A DNA stretch of 64,000 nt from Gillisia xinjiangensis. GTDB lineage: Bacteria > Bacteroidota > Bacteroidia > Flavobacteriales > Flavobacteriaceae. Position numbers and translations under genes: made by a program. Positions 33,199-41,236 of the stretch are shown here, in pieces. The stretch spans positions 310,001 through 374,000 of the forward strand of contig NZ_JBKAHK010000004.1 in NCBI RefSeq assembly GCF_046298265.1, given 5' to 3'. Numbering within the stretch: the first letter of the stretch is position 1; every line of letters starts with the position of its first letter. The notes below the pieces were generated by a model. It was not told where the DNA came from, did not search any database, and saw only the letters and a program-made list of their open reading frames with translations.

Positions 33199-33939
33199 AT
33201 GAAGTTATCTGCGGAAAATTTAGTCAAAGCATATAAAGGGAAGGAAGTTGTAAAAGGCATTTCCATAGAAGTGAATCAGGGAGAGATCGTGGGTTTACTG
33301 GGGCCTAATGGTGCCGGGAAAACCACTTCTTTTTATATGATCGTTGGCCTTATAAAACCCAATGGAGGAAAGATATTTCTGGACAATATGGAGATCACTA
33401 AATTTCCGATGTACAAGCGCGCACAACACGGAATTGGTTATCTGGCTCAGGAAGCCTCAGTATTCAGAAAACTTAGCATCGAAGACAATATCATGAGCGT
33501 TTTGGAACTTACCAAAATGACCAAAAAAGAACGGGTAGATAAGATGGAATCCCTTATTGATGAATTTGGTTTGGGTCATATCCGGAAAAACCGCGGAGAT
33601 CTTTTAAGCGGCGGGGAACGCAGGCGGACAGAGATCGCCCGTGCCCTGGCCACCGATCCTGCCTTTATTCTGCTGGATGAACCTTTTGCAGGAGTAGATC
33701 CCGTAGCCGTTGAAGACATTCAGCGAATCGTTGCCCAGCTAAAAAATAAAAATATCGGTATCCTTATCACCGATCATAATGTTCAGGAAACCCTTGCCAT
33801 AACCGACAGGACTTATCTTATGTTTGAGGGAAGTATTCTCAAACACGGGGAACCGGAAGAACTCGCTGCCGATCCAATGGTACGTAAAGTCTATCTGGGC
33901 CAGAATTTTGAACTGAGAAAGAAAAAGATCTTCGATTAA
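33199..33939 (+). CDS. lptB: LPS export ABC transporter ATP-binding protein LptB
   Basis: LptB powers lipopolysaccharide transport from inner to outer membrane with LptFG. It is about 246 residues from Met of MKLSAENLVKAYKG, the conserved N-terminus. A start at 33169 would add a non-conserved MKNNKDPHIK and is possible. It has Walker A GPNGAGKTT, Q-loop YLAQEASVFRKL, signature LLSGGERRRTEIARAL, Walker B FILLDEP, D-loop and the His switch ILITDHNV, plus the C-terminal LptB-type EELAADPMVRKVYLGQNFEL. It is followed by a strong terminator and the convergent pssA. Confidence 0.95.
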   Translation: MKLSAENLVKAYKGKEVVKGISIEVNQGEIVGLLGPNGAGKTTSFYMIVGLIKPNGGKIFLDNMEITKFPMYKRAQHGIGYLAQEASVFRKLSIEDNIMSVLELTKMTKKERVDKMESLIDEFGLGHIRKNRGDLLSGGERRRTEIARALATDPAFILLDEPFAGVDPVAVEDIQRIVAQLKNKNIGILITDHNVQETLAITDRTYLMFEGSILKHGEPEELAADPMVRKVYLGQNFELRKKKIFD

Positions 33940-33973
33940 GAAATACCTGGAACTTTAAAGGCTTTCAAGATAT

Positions 33974-34011
33974 AACCTCACAAATTCCCTGGATCTGTGA
34001 GTTTTTTTTTT
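33974..34011 (+). terminator. Terminator downstream of lptB
   Basis: ACCTCACAAATTCC and GGATCTGTGAGT form a stem with minor bulges and a very short loop, and a run of about ten T follows. It sits in the short gap between the convergent lptB and pssA genes, so it ends the lptB transcript. Confidence 0.85.
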
Positions 34012-34014
34012 GAT

Positions 34015-34788
34015 TTAAGATTCTGTGGGTTTCAAATTCTCTTTCCTATCCGGAAAAATAATAGACAGGATCACATAACTTAAAATGATAAGTGGGATCG
34101 CTATAAACTGAAGCAAAATAAGCATCAGCAAACAGAAGCCTAAAAAGAAATACCGGAGTTTATTCGCTTTAAAAGACCAGTCTGAAAATTTTAAGGCAAA
34201 AAGAGGGATTTCCGCATTCAGCATATAGCAACTAACCAATGTTAATCCAATAAGAAACCATTCATTTAAAATAAGTTCCACCGCCCAGGGATTTGGCTGA
34301 AAAGCCAGTATCAATGGCAGACTAAGGATAAGCAAGGCATTTGCAGGCGTTGGAAGGCCAATGAAGGAATCGGTTTGGCGGTCGTCTATATTGAATTTTG
34401 CGAGTCGGTACGCGGAAGCGGCGGCGATTAACAAACCAACTAGAGCCAGGGTGGGGAAATCCCACTCCCACCAGCTACCTGAATCGGTCCAGTTTGAAAC
34501 AGGCTTTACTGTTCCCGGCAAAGCCCGGACCAATAACTGATACATTACGATCCCGGGAACGAGTCCGCTGGTGATCACATCGGCCAAAGAATCCAATTGT
34601 AATCCCATCTCGCTTTTCACGTTTAACGCCCTGGCGGCAAGTCCGTCAAAAAAATCAAAGAATATTCCCAGTGCAACAAACAAAGCTGCCATTATTAAAT
34701 TACCCTGTACCGCAAAAATAGTAGCTATTGCACCGCAAAGAAGGTTAAGGATCGTGATAAAGTTAGGAACATGTCGCTTTAGGCTCAT
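34015..34788 (-). CDS. pssA: CDP-diacylglycerol-serine O-phosphatidyltransferase
   Basis: This integral membrane enzyme makes phosphatidylserine, precursor of phosphatidylethanolamine. The 257-residue protein contains the CDP-alcohol phosphotransferase motif D-G-x2-A-R-x8-G-x3-D-x3-D (FFDGLAARALNVKSEMGLQL followed by DSLAD, about residues 47-73), which coordinates the metal and donor. Seven or so hydrophobic segments follow. The N-terminus HVPNFITILNLLCGAIA is typical. It is convergent with lptB, sharing the intergenic terminator. Confidence 0.93.
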   Translation of the reverse strand: MSLKRHVPNFITILNLLCGAIATIFAVQGNLIMAALFVALGIFFDFFDGLAARALNVKSEMGLQLDSLADVITSGLVPGIVMYQLLVRALPGTVKPVSNWTDSGSWWEWDFPTLALVGLLIAAASAYRLAKFNIDDRQTDSFIGLPTPANALLILSLPLILAFQPNPWAVELILNEWFLIGLTLVSCYMLNAEIPLFALKFSDWSFKANKLRYFFLGFCLLMLILLQFIAIPLIILSYVILSIIFPDRKENLKPTES

Positions 34789-34973
34789 ATAAAATGTTTT
34801 GGTAAAAATAGGAAAAATAATCCCATCATATCCCCACGTCTACAGTGCTTCGGAAACTATGGATGACAAACCTTCAAAAAAAATATTGCCGGGAATGTTT
34901 TTTTATTTTCAAATAATAATCGATGATAAAAAATCTGAACCCCTGACTTATAGGTTTATCTAACAAACTCCAT

Positions 34974-34981
34974 TACTTTTG
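34974..34981 (+). promoter_or_regulatory. Promoter box upstream of asnB
   Basis: TACTTTTG matches TAnnTTTG, 74 bases before the ATG of asnB. No TTTG at proper spacing. The rest of the 266-base pssA-asnB gap shows nothing else. Confidence 0.45.
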
Positions 34982-35054
34982 AATTCGTAAAGCTATGATT
35001 TAGTTAATCTGAAGTGATAAAGAAAAAAATTTAGATTATAAAAAACAATTCGAA

Positions 35055-36770
35055 ATGTGCGGAATAGCAGGAATAATTTCTTCAAATCCTTCAGAAGAAG
35101 AGCTTCTTAAAATGCTGGAAAAGCAGGTCCACCGCGGCCCGGACCATACCGGATCCTTTAACGATAAAGGTTACGCCGCAATTGGGCATAACCGATTATC
35201 AATAATTGACCTTTCCACGGCTGCTGATGAACCATTTTGCGATAATTCCGGCAGGTATTATTTAACTTTTAACGGGGAGATCTATAACTACATAGAATTA
35301 AAGGAAGAACTAAAAGATTATTACGATTTTCGCACCTCATCAGACACAGAGGTACTGCTTGCATCCTATATTCACTGGGGAAAAAACTGTCTGGAAAAAT
35401 TCCGGGGAATGTTTGCTTTCGGAATTTGGGACACTGAAAAAAAAGAGCTTTTTGCCGCCAGGGACCGCTTTGGCGTTAAACCTTTTTACTATACTGTTCA
35501 GGATGGTTCCTTTTACTTCAGCAGCGAGATCAAAGCCTTACAAATTGTTCCGGGAACAAGCCGGCCAAACGAGAAAGTCTGGGCCAATTACTTCACCTAT
35601 GGTTCCTACGGGATGCCGGAGAAAACCTTTTATGAAAATATCAGTCAGCTTCCAGGCGGATATTTCCTAAAAAGCTCCCACGGGGAATTTGCTGTTGAAA
35701 AATGGTATGATTTTGAGGCTGAAATAGCTAAAATTCCTACCGGATATAGCTTTGAGGAAGCCAAAAAAAAATATTACGACCTTTTAAAAGAAAGCATCTT
35801 ATTGAGGTTCAGGGCCGATGTTCCGCTGGGTTTTAATATCAGTGGAGGTATTGATAGTTCGCTGCTTCTGGCATTGGTAAACCTGTTCGGAAATAATAAA
35901 AAAATAAGGGCTTACACTTTTTTTACAGGAGATGAACGCTATGATGAATTGCCATGGGTTGAGAAAATGATCGCCACGACGGATAATCCATTAACCAGCA
36001 TAAAATTTAGTTCAGAAGATGTTGAAGAAAGCTCAAAATTCATGAGTAAAGCTCAGGATGAACCTTTTGGAGGGATCCCAACTCTGGCATACTCAGGGAT
36101 TTTTAAGCGGGCTCAAAAAGATGGAATAAAAGTCCTTCTCGATGGGCAGGGAATGGATGAACAGTGGGCCGGATACGATTATTATTTAGAGAATATGGAT
36201 TCCGGTTCAACTATTCAGGGAACAGGTTCCGGTAGTCCATTCAGAAAAAATGTCCTTGCCGCTGATTTCGCAGCCCTGGCTGAAAAACCTTCCTACCCTA
36301 AACCTTTTGACAATAAACTGCAAAACATGCAGTACCGGGATCTTTTCTTCACTAAAATCCCACGCGCACTCCGTTTTAACGACAGGTTATCGATGGCTTA
36401 TGGAATCGAATTACGCGAACCTTTTCTCGATCATAAGCTGGTGGAATTTGCCTTTACAATGCCTTCGGAATTTAAAATCCAGAACGGAGCTGGAAAATAT
36501 ATGTTAAGGGAGATTTTAAAACCTCTGGTACCAGCTGATATTTCTTATGCCCCCAAACGCGCGCTCCAAACACCCCAGCGGGAATGGCTGGCAAATGAAC
36601 TTATAGTCTTCACCGAAGAAAATTTAAATAAGCTGAAACTTTCCCCTGTTGCAGCCTGGTTTAATTTTTCTGAAATTGAAAAAGAATGGAAAGCCTACAA
36701 AAATGGAGATAATGAATCCAGCTTTCACATCTGGCAATTGATCAATGTTGCACTGGTTTTCAGGGAATAG
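35055..36770 (+). CDS. asnB: Glutamine-hydrolysing asparagine synthase
   Basis: This enzyme amidates aspartate, or in polysaccharide clusters a sugar carboxylate, with glutamine as nitrogen source. The 571-residue protein starts MCGIAGII with the nucleophile Cys2. The glutaminase domain carries VHRGPDHTG, GHNRLSIIDLS and NGEIYNYIELKEEL. The synthetase domain has the pyrophosphate loop SGGIDSSLL, the LLDGQGMDEQWAGY segment and RLSMAYGIELREPFLDHKLVEFA. It faces a polysaccharide export gene set, so it may modify a surface polysaccharide or be a paralogue of the biosynthetic AsnB. The sequence does not decide this. Confidence 0.88.
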   Translation: MCGIAGIISSNPSEEELLKMLEKQVHRGPDHTGSFNDKGYAAIGHNRLSIIDLSTAADEPFCDNSGRYYLTFNGEIYNYIELKEELKDYYDFRTSSDTEVLLASYIHWGKNCLEKFRGMFAFGIWDTEKKELFAARDRFGVKPFYYTVQDGSFYFSSEIKALQIVPGTSRPNEKVWANYFTYGSYGMPEKTFYENISQLPGGYFLKSSHGEFAVEKWYDFEAEIAKIPTGYSFEEAKKKYYDLLKESILLRFRADVPLGFNISGGIDSSLLLALVNLFGNNKKIRAYTFFTGDERYDELPWVEKMIATTDNPLTSIKFSSEDVEESSKFMSKAQDEPFGGIPTLAYSGIFKRAQKDGIKVLLDGQGMDEQWAGYDYYLENMDSGSTIQGTGSGSPFRKNVLAADFAALAEKPSYPKPFDNKLQNMQYRDLFFTKIPRALRFNDRLSMAYGIELREPFLDHKLVEFAFTMPSEFKIQNGAGKYMLREILKPLVPADISYAPKRALQTPQREWLANELIVFTEENLNKLKLSPVAAWFNFSEIEKEWKAYKNGDNESSFHIWQLINVALVFRE

Positions 36771-36793
36771 CTTTAAAACAACCCAACTAATAA

Positions 36794-37675
36794 CTACACG
36801 GTATCAATAAAATTCTTCTCGGTCCTGTTAAAAACGATCAGGCCTATCAGGAATAAAAGAATTGCAGTAACCAGCGTATACGAAAACCCGAACCAGGTAA
36901 ACGTCCCTGTATCCAGTACCATATATCTGAAACCTTCAATTATATGGGTCAACGGATTGTACTCCACGATCCAGGCATAATCCGGCATTTTGTTTTTCAC
37001 CTCTTTCAAAGGATAGGGTACTGCAGAAAAATAAAGGAGCAGAGATGTGGCGAAACCAACCAGCACCGTAAGATCCCGGTACTTGGTGGTAAAAGCAGAT
37101 ATGATCATTCCCAGCCCCAGTCCTATCAAGGCCATCATAAGCACATATACCGGAAGAAGCAGCAAATTAAGATTCGGACTAATGTCCACCCCGCTCCATA
37201 CCACGTATAAATAGGTAATCACCAATACCCCAAACTGAATCCCGAATTTAAACAAATTGGTTATCACATTGGAGAGCGGCATTATCACCCTGGGGAAATA
37301 TACCTTACCAAATAATCCGGCATTTGCCCTGAAAGTGTCTGAAGTCCCCGTAAGACATTGACTGAAATAATTCCAGGCCGTGATCCCTGCCAGGTTGAAT
37401 AAAAAAGGAGGAACATCACCCGTAGGGATATTTGCAATGTTGTTAAATACAAGCGTAAAGGTTATCGCCGTGAACATAGGCTGGATAAAATACCACAGCG
37501 GCCCAAGAATGGTTTGTTTGTAAACAGTAACTATATTTCGTTTTACGAACAGGATCAATAAATCCTTATAGCGCCAAATTTCCTTGAAATTAAGATCGAT
37601 AAGCTTCCGCTTAGGTGTTATTTCATATAGCCAGTCGGAATTATTTGCTTCGTTCATTTTAGTAAAAAAGGGCAA
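36794..37675 (-). CDS. Polysaccharide ABC exporter permease (ABC-2 type, Wzm/KpsM-like)
   Basis: The 293-residue inner-membrane protein has the amphipathic N-terminal helix (FKEIWRYKDLLILFVKRNIVTVYKQT) and six membrane segments typical of ABC-2 O-antigen or capsule permeases. PLWYFIQPMFTAITFTLVF, ISAFTTKYRDLTVLV and NPLTHIIEGFRYM are family-like. Met7 (MNEANNSDW) is an alternative start. It needs an ATP-binding partner (Wzt-type), and none is encoded next to it. It lies 56 bases downstream of the Wzc-type kinase gene and probably in its operon. Confidence 0.87.
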   Translation of the reverse strand: MPFFTKMNEANNSDWLYEITPKRKLIDLNFKEIWRYKDLLILFVKRNIVTVYKQTILGPLWYFIQPMFTAITFTLVFNNIANIPTGDVPPFLFNLAGITAWNYFSQCLTGTSDTFRANAGLFGKVYFPRVIMPLSNVITNLFKFGIQFGVLVITYLYVVWSGVDISPNLNLLLLPVYVLMMALIGLGLGMIISAFTTKYRDLTVLVGFATSLLLYFSAVPYPLKEVKNKMPDYAWIVEYNPLTHIIEGFRYMVLDTGTFTWFGFSYTLVTAILLFLIGLIVFNRTEKNFIDTV

Positions 37676-37731
37676 TTAGGCATTAATTTTTTTAGTCCTT
37701 ACTTTTGAAAACTTGGATTTTATTGGTCAAT

Positions 37732-40203
37732 CTATTCAAAATTCCTCATCGCTTTCTTCCACCAAGCCTTCAATTTATAAAGCGGGCTTACATTATCATT
37801 ATAGCCTTTGGTGTAGCGGTTATAGGCATAGCCATAACCGTAACCATAGCCGTAACCATAACCATAGCCATAACCGTATTTAGCGCGGTGGACAAAGTAG
37901 TTAAGTACAAAGCTGATATTCTTTATCTCGCCTTTATCATATTTCTCGTTGATACTTTCCAGCATTCCGCGTTTGGTGTAATCCTGACGGACAAGATATA
38001 GGGTGGCATCGGCATATTTCACAAGGTTCATAGCATCGGCTACAATTCCAATTGGCGGGGTATCCAGAATGATATAATCGTATTTTTGTTTCAATTCTTC
38101 CATTAACACTTCCATTTGATCTGTCATAAGCAGTTCGGAAGGATTTGGGGGAATAGGTCCCGCCGTGATCACATCAAGATGCGGGATCTTGCTCTTCTGG
38201 ATGATCCCATCCAAAGTATTATTACCTATCAGGTAATTCACGACTCCGGCTTCATTTTCAAGTTCGAAATCATCAAATATCTTGGGTTTACGTAAATCCA
38301 GACCTACCAGAACGGTTTTGCGCTCACTCAGGGCAAATACTGTTGCGAGGTTCATCGCACAAAAAGTTTTTCCCTCTCCAGAAACCGAGGAGGTAATCAA
38401 CACGGTTTTAGAGCCGGTAACTCCCTGTTTTTTATACATGAACTGCAAACTACTCCGCAGTCCCCGGAAACTCTCGGCGATTGCCGACTTTTGCTTGGTG
38501 AAAACCACCAGGTTGTTTTCAGATTTATTCTTCCCTATAAGTCCCAGAATTGGAATAGGCGATAACCTGGTAACTTCCTGGGCATTGTGAATATTGGTGT
38601 TTAAAAATACAAGCAGAAATACAAACGTGAGCGGAATCACTCCTCCCACCATTAAGGCCATGACGTAATTAAGTTGCGTATTGGGTCCAATTTGTCCGCC
38701 GCCGGTATCCTTGGCGTTGTCTATCACCATTACATCACTCACATTAGCCGCTTTCACCAGTCCCGCCTCACTGCGTTTCTCAAGAAACATGTTATAGGTT
38801 TTCTCACTAATGCTGTATTTACGCTGAATCTTTAATAAATCCTGTTCCTCCTGCGGAAGTTTCCTGATTTCAATTTCTGCCTGCGCTATCTGGCTATTAA
38901 TATCTCCCAATTCACGCCTTAACAATCCTGTGGAAGAAGTTATGTTTTCCAGCAATACCGATTTAACCGAATTAATTTGCCTGTCTATATCAGCAAAAAC
39001 CGGAGAGTTTTCTTTTAAGGAATATTGATATTTGCTGCGCTCTTCAGCTAAAGCCAGGATACGGCCAACCCCGCTAACGATGCTCCCCTCGGCGATTCCC
39101 GCCACAGAAGGCGCTGGCACACTGCTGTAATCATTTCGGGTTTGCAGGTAAGCTTCCAGGGTGCTGTAATACGCGAGTTGCCTTCGGATATCCTCTTTTC
39201 TTACATCCAGAGTGGAAAGTTTTCCTGAAATTTCGGAACTTTCAGCAGAGATATCAAGGATGGAATTTTTATTTCTGAAGAGATTCAGTTCATCTTCCAC
39301 CAGCTGTAATTCCTTGGATTTAACATTAAGACTGCTGTCTATAAACCGAATGGTCTTGGTGGCAAACAGGTTTTTTCGCTCCAGCATATTCTGACTTAAA
39401 ACCGCAACAGTTCCGTTTAAATAATCTACGATTTGAGCCTTGTTATCCCCGGTTAAACTCAGTTTTAAAACCGAAGAATTCTGAGATTCCGGGGAAACCG
39501 AAATCCCCTTGTATCGTGCTGCAATCCCATCAAAATTTTGAAAGGATATATAAAAAGGCTTTCCTGGCTGCAGTGCCTGATTAGACCTGTTCACCACTCC
39601 CTGGAAAAACGGAAGGTTAATTGGTTCCCCAACTTTAAAATCCCTGCTGAAATCCTGTGGTTCAAGACTTGTGCTCCCCCTCTCTTTTGTACCGTAGTTG
39701 AAGGTGTTTATTGTGGCCGGAACCGAAGCTTTAAGGTTAAAGGTTTCTTCGTCTTTAAAAGTGATGGTAATTGGCAGGCCTTGCGACTGTGCGCTTGCGG
39801 TATCTGCTTCCACAACAAAGGGGGTGAACCCATAAGCATTCACACGCTGGTATTCCCCGTCCTGCATATAACTAATATAGTATTGCAACCGCTCTACCAC
39901 CTCTTCATTATGAGAGCGGGAACGCAAAATCGTGATCGCGGTATTCACCTTATCTGAAGTTCCTCCCCAGTTAAAGGTTAGGCTGGTATTAGAAGTGAAA
40001 AACGGATTTTGATCATCCTTGATGGAAATGGAATTCCCCAGCTGATAAACCGGAAGTTTGCGCACGTTGTTATAATAGGCAACCGCCAGACTTATGCCTA
40101 CCGAAACCAAAATAAGCTGCCAGTAACTAATGACCTTGAGCACAAAGCCCTTAAAGTCGAAAGTGGAACCTACATCGGATATGTGATCATCTTCATTTGC
40201 CAT
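37732..40203 (-). CDS. Polysaccharide chain-length / tyrosine autokinase (Wzc type)
   Basis: This is an inner-membrane co-polymerase fused to a bacterial tyrosine kinase, acting in capsule or exopolysaccharide export. The 823-residue protein has an N-terminal Wzz-type membrane segment (about 27-45), a large periplasmic coiled-coil region (about 270-500), a second membrane segment (about 518-540) and a cytoplasmic kinase domain. That domain has Walker A SSVSGEGKTFCAMNLA, Walker A' VLVGLDLRKP and Walker B YIILDTPP. The C-terminus carries a run of about nine Tyr-Gly pairs, in place of the usual Tyr cluster. It overlaps no neighbour and its stop is 56 bases before the permease start. Confidence 0.92.
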   Translation of the reverse strand: MANEDDHISDVGSTFDFKGFVLKVISYWQLILVSVGISLAVAYYNNVRKLPVYQLGNSISIKDDQNPFFTSNTSLTFNWGGTSDKVNTAITILRSRSHNEEVVERLQYYISYMQDGEYQRVNAYGFTPFVVEADTASAQSQGLPITITFKDEETFNLKASVPATINTFNYGTKERGSTSLEPQDFSRDFKVGEPINLPFFQGVVNRSNQALQPGKPFYISFQNFDGIAARYKGISVSPESQNSSVLKLSLTGDNKAQIVDYLNGTVAVLSQNMLERKNLFATKTIRFIDSSLNVKSKELQLVEDELNLFRNKNSILDISAESSEISGKLSTLDVRKEDIRRQLAYYSTLEAYLQTRNDYSSVPAPSVAGIAEGSIVSGVGRILALAEERSKYQYSLKENSPVFADIDRQINSVKSVLLENITSSTGLLRRELGDINSQIAQAEIEIRKLPQEEQDLLKIQRKYSISEKTYNMFLEKRSEAGLVKAANVSDVMVIDNAKDTGGGQIGPNTQLNYVMALMVGGVIPLTFVFLLVFLNTNIHNAQEVTRLSPIPILGLIGKNKSENNLVVFTKQKSAIAESFRGLRSSLQFMYKKQGVTGSKTVLITSSVSGEGKTFCAMNLATVFALSERKTVLVGLDLRKPKIFDDFELENEAGVVNYLIGNNTLDGIIQKSKIPHLDVITAGPIPPNPSELLMTDQMEVLMEELKQKYDYIILDTPPIGIVADAMNLVKYADATLYLVRQDYTKRGMLESINEKYDKGEIKNISFVLNYFVHRAKYGYGYGYGYGYGYGYGYAYNRYTKGYNDNVSPLYKLKAWWKKAMRNFE
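37825..37878 (-). repeat. Hexanucleotide tract encoding the Gly-Tyr tail
   Basis: About nine imperfect units of the form CC(A/G)TA(A/G), written on the plus strand as gccata, accgta, accata and variants, encode alternating Gly-Tyr near the Wzc C-terminus. The period is six, so gain or loss of units keeps the frame. This makes tail length a candidate for slippage variation. Confidence 0.85.
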
Positions 40204-40204
40204 T

Positions 40205-40996
40205 TTAGCGAGTAAATATTAGAATGCTTGTGGTCAATAATGTAACAATAGAAACTATGGTTCTAAAAGATTCAATTCCTGTTGTCCCAAGACCTAATGA
40301 TTTTTGAGGTAATGGATTCACCAGGATAAGGTCATTGGGCTGAATATAATAATACGGACTTTTGGTCGCATTGATATTTGTTAAATCTATATTATGGATC
40401 TCCTCTCTGGCCCCGGGATATTGGCGGATTATCTTAATATCGGTCATATCACCAAATTCTGTAATTCCCCCGGCATTGGCTACCGCTTCCATGATACTTA
40501 CCTGCTCCTTATAGATCACCTGGCTTCCGGAACCTATCTCTCCTAAGGTGGTATATCTTATCCCCGCCAGTTTTACGGTTACAAAAATATTTGCTTCATC
40601 TTTAAAATATTGATCCAGCAGTTCCTGCTCTACCTTTTCCCTCACTTCCTGCACGGTAAATCCAAGTACATTGATTTCCCCCAAAGTTGGCACACGGATA
40701 TTTCCGTGGAGATCTACCGTAAATCCGTCGTAATACATCCGTTCTTCGCCGGTAGCATTGGCATTGGCGTCATTGATAGGATTGAACATTCCAACCAATT
40801 CCTGATCCAATGCTTTTACGCGAATGCTCAAAAGGTCGTTTACCTGGATTCGATAGGGTTTTTGAAGTCGCTGAATGGAGATAATACTGTCCACAGCAGC
40901 TTCATTCGCCTGTAAATAGGTGATTTTTTTAGTAGGAATACAGGAGGCAAAACTAAATATTACCAGTAAAACGCAAACTATGGATTTATATTTCAT
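40205..40996 (-). CDS. Polysaccharide export outer-membrane lipoprotein (Wza-type)
   Basis: The 263-residue protein has a lipoprotein signal with lipobox SFASC (Cys19), then a polysaccharide-export domain (YRIQVNDLLSIRVKALDQELVGMFN, GFTVDLHGNIRVPTLGEINVLG) and an SLBB-like repeat (IRYTTLGEIGSGSQVIYKEQ, ISIMEAVANAGGITEFGDMTDIKIIRQ). A hydrophobic C-terminal segment (FRTIVSIVTLLTTSILIF) could be the trans-outer-membrane helix. It is the first gene of the minus-strand wza-wzc-permease set and stops one base from the Wzc start. Confidence 0.93.
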   Translation of the reverse strand: MKYKSIVCVLLVIFSFASCIPTKKITYLQANEAAVDSIISIQRLQKPYRIQVNDLLSIRVKALDQELVGMFNPINDANANATGEERMYYDGFTVDLHGNIRVPTLGEINVLGFTVQEVREKVEQELLDQYFKDEANIFVTVKLAGIRYTTLGEIGSGSQVIYKEQVSIMEAVANAGGITEFGDMTDIKIIRQYPGAREEIHNIDLTNINATKSPYYYIQPNDLILVNPLPQKSLGLGTTGIESFRTIVSIVTLLTTSILIFTR

Positions 40997-41214
40997 AAAG
41001 GGGGCTCACTATTAAGCTTACAAATATTTGCGCAATACAATTAAAACTTCCTGTTTCAAAGCCTGCGCTACTGCGATCAAAATCCCGGTTTCCGGTTGAT
41101 TTACAGAGTTCCGGCGGGGCTATATTCCGCCTTAAAAGTACTCTAAGCAAAACAAATATAAGTGTTGTAACCTAATAATAAAACTATTCTACTTTTATCC
41201 CGGAAAAATCTGTC

Positions 41215-41222
41215 TATTTTTG
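41215..41222 (+). promoter_or_regulatory. Promoter box upstream of the ABC-F gene
   Basis: TATTTTTG matches TAnnTTTG and lies 14 bases before the GTG start codon at 41237. TTTT at 41193-41196 gives an 18-base spacing to a weak -33. The 240-base gap to the divergent wza gene contains also a small GC-rich hairpin (GGCGG at 41113-41117 with CCGCC at 41127-41131). Confidence 0.6.
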
Positions 41223-41236
41223 CAAAAAATTATTCT

